Positions 36,737 to 47,699 are shown, counted from the first letter of the stretch. The stretch is 64,000 nt of DNA from Nilaparvata lugens (GCF_014356525.2 NC_052505.1:23705432-23769431), one strand, 5' to 3'. Notes: generated by a model not told the origin, from the sequence alone. Program-made: numbers and translations.

Positions 36737-37349
36737 GTATTGTGATGAATTTTTTAAATAGACCTCATGAGAAGAGAGAAAAACTGTGATTACCTTTTAA
36801 AATGAAAGAATTTGCTAAAGGAATAGTTAGCGACCGAGCGATAAAGCTTACTTATCAGTAACTGTATATTAGATAAGAGTACCGTTCTGTACCGAATATT
36901 TTCTAGAAAATTATTCAATAAAATTATAATTATTCTGCAAATAAAGCACAAATTATTTACGAATTGCTCATTGAATTTGAGGTTACACTTTGTTTACTAT
37001 CGATCAGATGTTTTAAAGCAGCCTGAACACAGCTGACTGATTCAAAGTATTGTCAAATGTCATGCCGGTTTTCATGCAAGGTATAATATCATTCCTAAAA
37101 ATTATAAAACTATCAATAAAGGACCAAGAATTTCGAATAAAAAATAAAATGTATGTATTATCGATGAAATTATTTATTATTTAAGAAATCATATTATATG
37201 TCAGGTCTTATTGTAACTAACTAGGTCATATCATGAACAGTATATTATTGATAAAACGGCAGAAATTAATTATAACAGTCTCAAACATAATAAAAATTGT
37301 ATAAGAATATTAATTTATTAATGATCAATTCAACTGAACCACATGGTAA

Positions 37350-37535
37350 TTAAATCTCTTTGGCAAGCCTAAGCCAATCATAGTGCATAGAAATAGCACC
37401 AAAAGGTGATCGTTTGAAAGCAACACATGTTAATCTAATATCAGACAACAAACCTGCCTTATCATATACGCTAGCACAGATACATTGTATGAGAGGAACT
37501 ATGTCTAGAAGATTAAGCAGTTTTAAGAAATACAT
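37350..37535 (-). CDS. Antisense open frame in the LTR (61 codons)
   Basis: An ATG-started minus-strand frame, identical in the other LTR (43,721-43,906). The composition is protein-like, with Cys, Trp and charged residues (CICASVYDKAGLL, MHYDWLRLAKEI), but no family is recognised. Identity between LTRs is expected from reverse transcription and is not evidence of selection. It could be chance. Confidence 0.2.
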   Translation of the reverse strand: MYFLKLLNLLDIVPLIQCICASVYDKAGLLSDIRLTCVAFKRSPFGAISMHYDWLRLAKEI

Positions 37536-37585
37536 AAATTGAATTATTATTGTAATTAAAGGAATTATATTCTACTGCCTGCCAC

Positions 37586-37593
37586 TGACGTCA
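37586..37593. promoter_or_regulatory. CRE palindrome TGACGTCA in the 5' LTR
   Basis: A perfect cAMP-response-element palindrome, followed by a second half-site in CTACGTCAC, at base 845 of the LTR and repeated in the 3' LTR at 43,957. CREB/ATF-family factors bind such sites in animals, and retroviral LTRs often use them. Activity is inferred. Confidence 0.45.
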
Positions 37594-38008
37594 CGTCTAC
37601 GTCACAATCGTTCTACCAATGGCAAATTTTTCATGCAAATTATTACATCGAGATTCTCAGAAGAAAGGTCTAGCCAAGAAGCTGAGAGAAAAGACAGCAC
37701 TTCCCTTTTGAAATCCTCACCGTTCAGATCTCTTCTTATAGTTACCAAGACCTATTTGTGAAAATTTCTTGTTCGATTTTTATATGTTCTATTTGTGAGC
37801 CGATATTTTAGGCCGATCTGTTTGTTATTTGTAAATTTATTTCCATCAATCGATAAATTAAAAGTTTAAAGTAAATTATCCCTAATTAATTCGGTGAAGG
37901 AGATATTTAAATTAAAATTCCACACGTGCTGAAACTGAAGCCTGGATTGCTGCCGATCAAACGATTTTTGATCTAAAGAAGAAAACCACGACCGCCAAGG
38001 AAATTCAC

Positions 38009-38882
38009 GTGAGTTATAAGTTTTAAAAGGGGCCCCAATCTACGCTTCAAAAATATTTCAGTGCAGAAAAACGTAAATTTTTCTTCGTTAAATTATTGGC
38101 CACGCCGACAAGCGTTTTTAGTTATTAAGAGCCTAGAATTTATTCCTATTGAATTCATAAGAACTTGTAGTTGATTAGCTATCCTCCGCTGCCAGAAACA
38201 CGACCCCGAGCAATTTTAAAAAATATTTTATAATTCATTTTTTTCACTATTTTTTCAAAACTGTTCAATTTTATCAATTGTAAAATTCTGTTGAATCACG
38301 CATGGTATCATGCAAGCACAAGAAAATTTTTAACTATTCTGTTAATGCTAAATTATTATCAACCTGTAAATCAAATTCTGAACCTGCACTGTATGATTAC
38401 ATATTTTATTATAATATATTTCAGTTTTGTTAATTCGCTTTCTGAGTTCGATTATTTCTTAAGCCTGTCAATTATTGTGTCTGATACGTTCTATATCATC
38501 AAGAACCAATCGAATGCGATCATTGGAATAATTGAATTAAGCTGGATATTGGAACAGGTCTAAGTGGATGTAGCGAGTGGGGTCAGATCGAGATATTTAT
38601 TCTTTGTCCTTACCTGCTCATATATCAGCTTTTATCTGTTATCTACCTCGACTTAGGAGCGAACACATCCATTGTACAGCAGATGCAGCCAGAGATCATA
38701 TAAATTCCTACAATAGAGCTTAAAACCCAACAAGACTCTGTTCTCGAAGTATATTCTGAACGATATTTGGTCCAAATACCGTATTTTAATCCTTCAGAAC
38801 TTATTAGAGACGCAGTCCCGTAAATTATCTACATCGGGATTTTTGCTCGACCTGTATGATTTTGTATGCTCATTCTTCACAG
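38009..38882 (+). promoter_or_regulatory. Putative intron inside the 5' LTR
   Basis: ATTCACGTGAGTTATAAG gives a strong donor-like GTGAGT at 38,009, and GCTCATTCTTCACAG gives an acceptor-like AG at 38,882 after a pyrimidine-rich run. The same paired signals occur in the other LTR type at 59,380/60,128 and in the possible solo LTR. Splicing would join a short LTR leader to the gag-side transcript. No RNA evidence is available. Confidence 0.35.
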
Positions 38883-39163
38883 GTAATAATTTTAAGGTAT
38901 CCGTCTTCAGTGTTTAGCGATCGCTACACTGCTTATAAAAATTTCATCACTATACAATTTGTCATTAGAAGAATCAAGGGTGAGCGAGCGTTTAGGCCTC
39001 CCGCGATTCCGACAATTGTATTGAATCTTGTAGTGAATCAATCAGTCAGGTGTACACTCAGCGTCCACACACGCAATTGCAAAATTTATAGCCGCTACAC
39101 CATTGACTCAGTACAAGATTCACCCTACATATGTGAAGCCTTCAAATACCGCTCCACATGATT

Positions 39164-39181
39164 TGGCGCCCAACGTGGGGC
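39164..39181 (+). promoter_or_regulatory. tRNA-Lys primer binding site
   Basis: TGGCGCCCAACGTGGGGC, 5 bases inside the 5' LTR, is the exact complement of the 3' end of the common animal tRNA-Lys (CUU) including CCA. It primes minus-strand DNA synthesis. Confidence 0.9.
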
Positions 39182-39997
39182 ATTGATGAGGTGGATAATC
39201 GACTACGAAGATTATTTAGTTGCTCAGTATACTATAGCGCTGACAACGGGAAAATTTTTTGAAAAAATTTATGGTTGTGAATTTCTTCAAATTTAATATT
39301 AACTGTTCACTGTTATACAAAACAGCAAGACGTACCATACCCAATTTTTGAATGGAAAAGAAATTTATCGATTGATGAATTTTTAGAGAAAAAATCGAAC
39401 TCAGAATTTTATTATTGTGTTATTCGAGAATTGGTCATACTATAAGTCATAGGTATAAGAAATACCATAAGAGAAGTCATACTATTTAAGAGTATTAGGT
39501 CTATATTGAAACAATTTATAAAAAAATTTATGGAAAAGAGGATTGAAGTCATTTATATTTTTTAAATTTTTAAAGCATAAAGAGGGAAGTAAAATTAAAT
39601 CACGGATATATTGCGGAATAATTCAAGTAGAACGCTGCAGCTTTTATATAAAATTTTGCGAAGAATACTAGCCCTATATATAGAATTGCGGCGAGAAATT
39701 ATAAGAGTAAAATATTTATAATAATAGTAATAATAAATTATAAGAGGCATACCTGTATTACCGCATAAGTGTCCATTGTGTATCCTGTATGTTCTTGTCA
39801 TTTTTATGTCAACGATATTGCTACTTTGATTCACTTCATCACTGAACATATTATTGAATAACACTTTTATATTTCTTCATTGAACGAATTTTTCACACTA
39901 TTTCAATTTTTGATCATTCACTTATAATCGTTTCACATAACCTCACATGTTTGCGATCGTTTCACTGCACTTACATCGTTATACCATCCGATAAATT
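39182..39997 (+). other. Leader of the LTR element, non-coding
   Basis: AT-rich 0.8-kb leader between primer site and ORF; presumably holds packaging signals. Short matches to the leader at 60,356-60,770 are visible (TGATGA after the primer site; TACCTG...TGTCCAT...TATCCT at 39,745-39,790 and 60,657-60,690). Confidence 0.5.
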
Positions 39998-41734
39998 ATG
40001 GAAGAACCACACCGCATCCGGGAGACCGCATCGGCGACTTCAGGGACGGAAGATGTCGCGCGGGAGAAACGCCCATGTACCACCGTTCCAGAAGTCCAGA
40101 CGCCCGCATCTCATATCATAGAACCATTGCCGCCGACTGAGGACCACATACCCACCCTTCCTGTGCTAGAGATGAGCATCATCCTGGAAGCATTAAACAA
40201 TGCATATGAAGGAAACACACAAGCAATTGACGAACTAATTGAAGAAGCCCGACAGATGCAGAAAACAGGTAAACGAGGTTCTAAAAAACCGGAACAAAGA
40301 TGGAAGGAAGCAGTAGAGAAAAGAAGGATGTTAACACAGCAAAGTGAAGAGAAGTGTCATGCAAAGGAAGTCAGTATTGGACCAGAGACTGAGCCCACGC
40401 ACGCGGAAATAAACATACTCGAAAAGGAGGTTAAGGTCAAACAAGCAAGAGAAGAAATAATTAAAGAAAACAAACAAGCAATAGAAGAAATAATTAAAGA
40501 AAACAAACAAGCAAGAGAAGAGATAATTAAAGAAAACAAACAAGCAAATGAAGAATTAAAGAAGGAAATCCAACAGTGGAGGAAAACAAGTGAACAAGGT
40601 TTTGAGAAACTGGATCAACAGTTGAAGGAAGCAGCGGAAAGAAGCAGGATGTTAGGACGGCAAATCGAGGAGAAACATCAGACAATTAAAATCAATATTG
40701 GACAAGTGATCGAGCCCATGCATGCGAAAGCGGACATACTCGAAGGAGAGGTCATAAAACAGGCAAGCGAACGTGACACATGTATGGAAAATCAACCCAC
40801 CGAGAATATCAAGACTGAAGTTGCACCGCACCCCGCAGAACGCCGAGAGGAGCCGGACGACACCACCCGCCAAGCTGAAGACGTCATCCATGGCATAGAG
40901 GGACAGCCCGCATCACCGCCCGCAGAATGCCAAGACGAGCTGGACGACATCACCAGCCAAGCTGAGGACGACATCCAGCAAGTAGAGGGACAGCCCGCAT
41001 CACCGCCCGCAGAATGCCAAGACGAGCCGGACGACATCACCAGCCAAGCTGAGGACGACATCCATGGCATAGAGGGACAGCCCGTATCACCGCGCGCCGG
41101 ACACCAGGAGTCCAAGGACGCTGCCCGCCGAGTAGAAGAGCAGCCCGGACCGCCGACTGCCCATATCTCCCATCCACCGAAGACAGCATCTGCAACAGGA
41201 AAACCCAGCACTCATGAAGATATTTCGCCAAACAATAGAAATAAAACAAAAATTCACAACAAATCAAAATCGCAACTGAAACTAAAAACCAATAAATCAA
41301 AACAACATACAAGCAAAATAGCAGTTCAACGGAAAAGAAGAAGCATTGATAGAATTCATCTACACCGCCATCATGTTAGGCTAAAATCTTACATCACGAT
41401 TCCTACCGACATGCAAGGAAAAAGGAAGACGATATCCAGAAGAACCTACAACCACCGCAGTCATGTCCGGTTGAAATCAAACAGACTGTACACCAGCATG
41501 CAGAAAAGGAAAATATTATCAACAAGAATCCACACACATCACCGGCATGTCCGGTTTAAAAATATCAAACTGCATGTTACCGGCCAACAAAGAGGAAACG
41601 AGTTTGTAAGAATTGATTTACACCACAGGCATGTCCGTTTTAAGCAGAGTTTAATAAAATGGATAGTCACAAATCGGAATTGGACCTTGAAGGACACCGA
41701 ATCAAATTTAGATGGGGGCTTAAGGAAGAAATAA
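39998..41734 (+). CDS. 578-aa coiled-coil and basic-repeat protein of the LTR element
   Basis: The only long ORF of the element, starting ATG after an AT-rich leader. Residues 1-60 are Pro/Thr-rich. Two related segments of about 57 residues (94-150 and 201-255; RWKEAVEKRRML versus QQLKEAAERSRML) flank four 11-residue repeats of the KQAREEIIKEN type (148-191), a strongly charged predicted coiled coil. An acidic region of 29-residue repeats (about 274-370; GQPASPPAECQDE) follows. Residues 440-550 carry four basic repeats about 30 residues apart: HRHHVRLK, NHRSHVRLK, HHRHVRFK, HHRHVRFK. No capsid fold, zinc knuckle, protease or RT is visible. The coiled coil suggests self-assembly and the His/Arg repeats suggest nucleic-acid binding, both inferred. 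The second LTR element shares the basic motif. Confidence 0.75.
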   Translation: MEEPHRIRETASATSGTEDVAREKRPCTTVPEVQTPASHIIEPLPPTEDHIPTLPVLEMSIILEALNNAYEGNTQAIDELIEEARQMQKTGKRGSKKPEQRWKEAVEKRRMLTQQSEEKCHAKEVSIGPETEPTHAEINILEKEVKVKQAREEIIKENKQAIEEIIKENKQAREEIIKENKQANEELKKEIQQWRKTSEQGFEKLDQQLKEAAERSRMLGRQIEEKHQTIKINIGQVIEPMHAKADILEGEVIKQASERDTCMENQPTENIKTEVAPHPAERREEPDDTTRQAEDVIHGIEGQPASPPAECQDELDDITSQAEDDIQQVEGQPASPPAECQDEPDDITSQAEDDIHGIEGQPVSPRAGHQESKDAARRVEEQPGPPTAHISHPPKTASATGKPSTHEDISPNNRNKTKIHNKSKSQLKLKTNKSKQHTSKIAVQRKRRSIDRIHLHRHHVRLKSYITIPTDMQGKRKTISRRTYNHRSHVRLKSNRLYTSMQKRKILSTRIHTHHRHVRFKNIKLHVTGQQRGNEFVRIDLHHRHVRFKQSLIKWIVTNRNWTLKDTESNLDGGLRKK

Positions 41735-43111
41735 TTTTTCAATCAACTAGAAACTACATTTGTGGAATACACCAATAATCAAACACTTCATAATCACAGC
41801 CTACCCATCGAATCATTACTTTGCAGACTAGCATCTTTCTACTGCTGCCTAATCAACAACATAACCTAACTTCGCCGCATCTCAGCTAATATGGAAATAT
41901 TATTGATTCACATCAAATGAAGAAATTATTATCAACTCTAAGTCAAGAAATTAAAACTGAAAACAACTTTAAGAATTTACCAACCTGATCAAGCCATCCA
42001 CCTCGTGTCATAGTCATCCCAGAAACAATTGCCTAGTTATATCCGCCCAACTGAAAAACAAAAACAAAAATTGTATTATCAACAGAAAATAATTGTAAAT
42101 TAGAAATCAGATGAAGTTAGTAGTGAATAGGAGGAAAGAAAATAAACAAAGTTTATTTGAAAAAATGTGTAAATCTAACCTCGAAATACAGAATCGATAG
42201 AAGAATCTATTCAGAGTCAAAGCCTGTTCGATAATTTTCTTTGTCACACCAACCAATGTGTGCGAGATCATAGAGTCAATTTCAATGGAATCAAAGCAAT
42301 ATCGTTATTAATTAATGTAACCTATTATTTAATGTGAAATTATAAGTGAAAAACGCAACCAAAAATATATATTTATGTTAAATTGCACGGAATGCGCATG
42401 TTATATGTCATATAAATGTATCTCTAAAAAGCTCAAAAGAAAATGAAATTCTTACCTTCAAATGTGAAAATTTATTATTGTTGCATCAAAAGATCATAAA
42501 TTGTAATTCAAATTGATAAATATAATCTTGAAAGCATAATATTTGTAACCAGCATTGATAAAAATCAAAAATCACTTCAAGTGTAACCCTGTTTGTACAC
42601 AACGTACTAAGCGTAAAAAAGGAATTACTCGAATCAAACGGTAGACAATTGTCAAGTCACCGAAGTTAAATCACACTCTCACCCAATTTATGTAAAAGCC
42701 AGAACAAAGAGTCGAAACCTGTAATAACCATGAAAAAATGATGAAAATCTATATTTGTTGCCAATACTGTTCGAATCTTAAGAGGATAATATGTGAAATT
42801 TTGTATATTTGTTATAGTTATGGGTCTGCTCATAAGCCACCCGTGAATGGAAGTTGTGGAGTTGTTTTAATGAAGGATCCAAAGAGACCTCATTAATTAT
42901 TGTATTTCGATTGTATCCAATGAAAGGAACAATCAATTATTTATTTTCTCGTAGCCAAAAGTGCACGATATATTGTTTTTAGTGTTAAGTGTGGAGTTTT
43001 CGTAGAAGTAAGGAGATGAAATAGTGTATTCATCACAATATCGGATTTTTCAAATAGTCATTGTTTCAACTCGTCTCCCAATTACCTATTTAAAATATCC
43101 TGGGGGCTTTG
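41735..43111 (+). other. Non-coding 3' interior of the LTR element
   Basis: 1.4 kb of AT-rich sequence with no ORF or pol remnant. It ends CTGGGGGCTTTG against the 3' LTR; this short G-run is a weak polypurine tract. Confidence 0.6.
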
Positions 43112-45528
43112 TGTGATGAATTTTTTAAATAGACCTCATGAGAAGAGAGAAAAACTGTGATTACCTTTTAAAATGAAAGAATTTGCTAAAGGAATAGTTA
43201 GCGACCGAGCGATAAAGCTTACTTATCAGTAACTGTATATTAGATAAGAGTACCGTTCTGTACCGAATATTTTCTAGAAAATTATTCAATAAAATTATAA
43301 TTATTCTGCAAATAAAGCACAAATTATTTACGAATTGCTCATTGAATTTGAGGTTACACTTTGTTTACTATCGATCAGATGTTTTAAAGCAGCCTGAACA
43401 CAGCTGACTGATTCAAAGTATTGTCAAATGTCATGCCGGTTTTCATGCAAGGTATAATATCATTCCTAAAAATTATAAAACTATCAATAAAGGACCAAGA
43501 ATTTCGAATAAAAAATAAAATGTATGTATTATCGATGAAATTATTTATTATTTAAGAAATCATATTATATGTCAGGTCTTATTGTAACTAACTAGGTCAT
43601 ATCATGAACAGTATATTATTGATAAAACGGCAGAAATTAATTATAACAGTCTCAAACATAATAAAAATTGTATAAGAATATTAATTTATTAATGATCAAT
43701 TCAACTGAACCACATGGTAATTAAATCTCTTTGGCAAGCCTAAGCCAATCATAGTGCATAGAAATAGCACCAAAAGGTGATCGTTTGAAAGCAACACATG
43801 TTAATCTAATATCAGACAACAAACCTGCCTTATCATATACGCTAGCACAGATACATTGTATGAGAGGAACTATGTCTAGAAGATTAAGCAGTTTTAAGAA
43901 ATACATAAATTGAATTATTATTGTAATTAAAGGAATTATATTCTACTGCCTGCCACTGACGTCACGTCTACGTCACAATCGTTCTACCAATGGCAAATTT
44001 TTCATGCAAATTATTACATCGAGATTCTCAGAAGAAAGGTCTAGCCAAGAAGCTGAGAGAAAAGACAGCACTTCCCTTTTGAAATCCTCACCGTTCAGAT
44101 CTCTTCTTATAGTTACCAAGACCTATTTGTGAAAATTTCTTGTTCGATTTTTATATGTTCTATTTGTGAGCCGATATTTTAGGCCAATCTGTTTGTTATT
44201 TGTAAATTTATTTCCATCAATCGATAAATTAAAAGTTTAAAGTAAATTATCCCTAATTAATTCGGTGAAGGAGATATTTAAATTAAAATTCCACACGTGC
44301 TGAAACCGAAGCCTGGATTGCTGCCGATCAAACGATTTTTGATCTAAAGAAGAAAACCACGACCGCCAAGGAATTCACGTGAGTTATAAGTTTTAAAAGG
44401 GGCCCCAATCTACGCTTCGAAAATATTTCAGTGCAGATAAACATAAATTTTTCTTCGTTAAATTATTGGCCACGCCGACAAGCGCTTTTAGTTATTAAGA
44501 GCCTAGAATTTATTCCTATTGAATTCATAAGAACTTGTAGTTGATTAGCTATCCTCCACTGCCAGAACCACGACCCCGAGCAATTTTAAAAAATATTTTA
44601 TAATTCATTTTTTTCACTATTTTTTCAAAACTGTTCAATTTTATCAATTGTAAAATTCTGTTGAATCACGCATGGTATCATGCAAGCACAAGAAAATTTT
44701 AAACTATCCTGTTAATGCTAAATTATTATCAACCTGTAAATCAAATTCTGAACCTGCACTGTATGATTACATATTTTATTATAATATATTTCAGTTTTGT
44801 TAATTCGCTTTCTGAGTTCGATTATTTCTTAAGCCTGTCAATTATTGTGTCTGATACGTTCTATATCATCAAGAACCGATCGAATGCGATCATTGGAATA
44901 ATTGAATTAAGCTGGATATTGGAACAGGTCTAAGTGGATGTAGCGAGTGGGGTCAGATCGAGATATTTATTCTTTGTCCTTACCTGCTCATATATCAGCT
45001 TTTATCTGTTATCTACCTCGACTTAGGAGCGAACACATCCATTGTACAGCAGATGCAGCCAGAGATCATATAAATTCCTACAATAGAGCTTAAAACCCGA
45101 CAAGACTCTGTTCTCGAAGTATATTCTGAACGATATTTGGTCCAAATACCGTATTTTAATCCTTCAGAACTTATTAGAGACGCAGTCCCGTAAATTATCT
45201 ACATCGGGATTTTTGCTCGACCTGTATGATTTTGTATGCTCATTCTTCACAGGTAATAATTTTAAGGTATCCGTCTTCAGTGTTTAGCGATCGCTACACT
45301 GCTTATAAAAATTTCATCACTATACAATTTGTCATTAGAAGAATCAAGGGTGAGCGAGCGTTTAGGCCTCCCGCGATTCCGACAATTGTATTGAATCTTG
45401 TAGTGAATCAATCAGTCAGGTGTACACTCAGCGTCCACACACGCAATTGCAAAATTTATAGCCGCTACACCATTGACTCAGTACAAGATTCACCCTACAT
45501 ATGTGAAGCCTTCAAATACCGCTCCACA
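43112..45528 (+). repeat. 3' LTR
   Basis: 2,417 bp. Identical to the 5' LTR over its first 1,074 bases and its last 429; all 13 differences lie in the part matching 37,815-38,729 (9 transitions, 3 transversions, one A deleted at the position of 38,001-38,003). Confidence 0.95.
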
Positions 45529-45532
45529 GTAT

Positions 45533-45881
45533 ATAGTTTATACTTTTTTGCTTGAATCTGTTTCTCAACTGTTATTTTTCCTGTGAAATTGGTTTTCTAC
45601 TGTTCTACTGTAGGAAGTTGAATAAATAAATAAGTGAATAATAGCTGAATATTGAGAGGTCTTTTTCATATTTGTCAATAGTTTTCTAGGTATTTATCTC
45701 GTGTATCAAGACAACATACTCATGTTTTGGAAAGAAGTTATTTTTCAAAATAAATTATCAAATATTTTTTCAAATGAAATAATTAGAAGAAAGTAGTAGT
45801 GATTATCATCAAACATTACAGATTTTATGTCAGCTTTAATCGATCATGTCGGAAATCGTTTCGAATAAAACTACATGAACA
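45533..45881. other. Non-coding spacer
   Basis: AT-rich flank of the LTR element; no gene recognised. Confidence 0.4.
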
Positions 45882-46119
45882 TGTACAGTACTAATAGCCT
45901 ATAATTATTTGCTTCAACAATTCCAGTTAACTGTTCAACTGTCCATTTTCAACTTTTTGATCGTTTTAAATATCTATTTCCAACTGTTTTGAATGTTTCA
46001 ACTGTACAGTACTCATAGATTTGCTCCAACAATTCCAGTTAACTGTTTCAACTGTCCATTTTCAACTTTTTGAATGTTTCAAAAATCTATTTTCAACTGT
46101 TTTGAACGTTTCAACTGCC
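45882..46119. repeat. Tandem duplication, about 120 bp x 2
   Basis: GTACAGTACT at 45,882 and 46,004 begins two units that share CAACAATTCCAGTTAACTGT, GTCCATTTTCAACTTTTTGA and repeated TTTCAACTGTTTTGAA words. Confidence 0.85.
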
Positions 46120-46959
46120 ATAAGTCGAGAGATAATTGCGGTCTTAAAAATCAAGGTCACCCTTCAATAGATAACGTCTACTCTCCATCCTTGACTCGGG
46201 AAGGTTCAAGGAGACATGAAACTTGGAAACATTTATGTATTCATGAGTCTGCCGACGACCAAAGTTCAACTCCCTGCAAACACCTACAGAATGTGTTATT
46301 TTCTGCCGTCAACTTATTTAAAAGTCACTGCTCGAAAATCTAATCATGGCCGGGATTTGAAGCAGTGCTTCAGCAATGGATCAGCCAGCAGCACTTGAGA
46401 CCTCGATATATTTTAATGAGAAACTTAGGCAGAGAAAGGAGAGTTGCAGAAAGTTTTCTGATTAGATTTTGTGTATAGTAGTGGTTTCGTGGTAACCAAA
46501 TTCTTGAGTGATGGACTGCCTGTAGAGTAAGATATAAACGATAATAATTTTTCGCTTAAAATTATTGGACTTTTCTTAATTTTCTTATGTTTCCCCAAAG
46601 CTTCTATTGATCAAATTCAAATGGTCAAACAACATGTTAGGGGATAAGAAGTTGAAATATTGAATCATACATTCTATTTTTTTATATGTTATAACGGTTT
46701 TTATGTTTTTCGGTGTATGTGAATTTTATTCATTTATAAGATAACATAAGATAAGATAAGATAATCTCTTTATTCAACACAGCATATAATACAATATACA
46801 TTTGAATATCGTCTAGTCGCAGGTCATTCCTTGAGGAATTGTTGAAAATATACTCACAATCTTCTCTACATATCTACATATCTCATAATATCTTATTAAT
46901 CCTCTCTACATATTTTTCTGTTAATATATTTGAATTTATATTATTTTTTCTACAACTGC
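46120..46959. other. Non-coding spacer
   Basis: Includes a short AGATAAGATAAGATAA run (46,738-46,765), a set of GATA-factor-like words. A frame at 46,074-46,343 has no recognised domain. Confidence 0.4.
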
Positions 46960-47345
46960 GCGTAAAAAAAGAATTTACATACTCAATTCTCCTCGTAACA
47001 GCTTATTTCTGAGGAGAATCAACTTTTTCGCACGCCAACCATCCGCGCATGCTCAGTAGATTTTCTTTATGCTCGCTAATCATTCGCGCATGCGCAGAAG
47101 AGTTTCTTTACGCTCGCTAATTAGCTGATGGTAAGCAGCTCGCCAAAAGTCAGATCTTAACCTAAAAAGTCGGTAATTGTAACTCCGCCGATATAAGTAA
47201 TTTAACAGGTTTGGGCAGTGTAGAAAAAATGTCGTATGTAATTCGCGCGTAATGCTTCTTTATCGCTCTTGCAAAATTATCACGCTCCGCTTCACCGCGA
47301 GCGATAAAGTCGCGCATTACGCTCATGAATAGCTATTCATAAATA
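46960..47345. promoter_or_regulatory. CpG-rich patch with NRF1-like site
   Basis: CpG dinucleotides are dense compared with the surrounding sequence. A perfect NRF1-type palindrome CGCGCATGCGCA lies at 47,085-47,096 inside a roughly 50-bp duplicated unit (CGCGCATGCTCAGTAGA... and CGCGCATGCGCAGAAGA..., each followed by TCGCTAAT). An inverted repeat CGTAATGC...TTTATCGCTC / GAGCGATAAA...GCATTACG spans about 47,250-47,320. It may be a promoter-like element or part of a mobile element. Confidence 0.35.
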
Positions 47346-47535
47346 GCTATTGTAGCCTAGACAGTGAAGGTTGGACATTGATCCGTTGTAATTCAAATAT
47401 TAATTATTGAGGTGTAATTTGAATATTAATCCTCTCTACATATTTTTATAATAATGTAATTTATCAATTCATATCAATATGTAATGTAGACTAAACAGTG
47501 AAGGTGACACATTGATCCGTTGTAATGTGTAGGGT
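47346..47535. repeat. Direct repeat pair, about 136 bp apart
   Basis: AGACAGTGAAGGTTGGACAT...TTGATCCGTTGTAAT near 47,353 recurs near 47,490 as AAACAGTGAAGGTGACACAT...TTGATCCGTTGTAAT. Confidence 0.75.
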
Positions 47536-47699
47536 GTAATTTGATGGACATGATCCATTGAATAATCGATAAGCTAGCTGTCACCTGTCATTGCTGATAA
47601 TCTGCCTCATTCATGAATCATGAATAATATGATATCAATAACAATAATAACGGAAATCACACGGATAGCTGCAATCGCCAGCTCCTATAGAGAGATTGA

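Larger units (their letters stand above)
36741..39158 (+). repeat. 5' LTR
   Basis: 2,418 bp, TGT...ACA. It carries a palindromic CRE (37,586-37,593), a GTGAGT donor-like site (38,009), a pyrimidine-rich acceptor-like site (AG at 38,881-38,882) and a TATAAAA at 38,934. The transcription start is not determinable by eye. Twelve substitutions and one 1-base indel separate it from the 3' LTR. Confidence 0.95.
36741..45528 (+). mobile_element. Complete pol-less LTR retrotransposon (8.8 kb, 2.4-kb LTRs)
   Basis: Two direct repeats (36,741-39,158 and 43,112-45,528) that begin TGT and end ACA flank a 3,953-bp interior. The host tetramer GTAT precedes the first repeat (36,737-36,740) and follows the second (45,529-45,532), the expected target duplication. 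A tRNA-Lys primer site lies just inside the 5' LTR. The interior holds a single long ORF (39,998-41,734) and no protease, RT, RNase H or integrase, so the element should need enzymes from a relative. The LTRs differ at only 13 places, so insertion is recent. It fits the idea of a large retrotransposon derivative; the clade is unassigned, with Ty3/gypsy suggested only by resemblance to the gag-bearing element at 58 kb. Confidence 0.93.

Noticed and set aside
38856..39161. 101-codon + frame at the end of the 5' LTR as a gene
   Set aside because: It runs across the LTR end into the primer region and reads differently in the 3' LTR; it overlaps the putative acceptor and TATAAAA, so chance is likelier.
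40652..41312. Minus-strand frames of 79-139 codons across the 578-aa ORF
   Set aside because: They are shadow frames created by the 29-residue and coiled-coil repeats on the + strand.
41330..41650. HVRLK/HVRFK repeats as an integrase C-terminal tail
   Set aside because: Some Ty3/gypsy integrases end in an HV-RLKP-like motif, but four copies occur in a row and no integrase core (HHCC or DDE) lies anywhere in the element.
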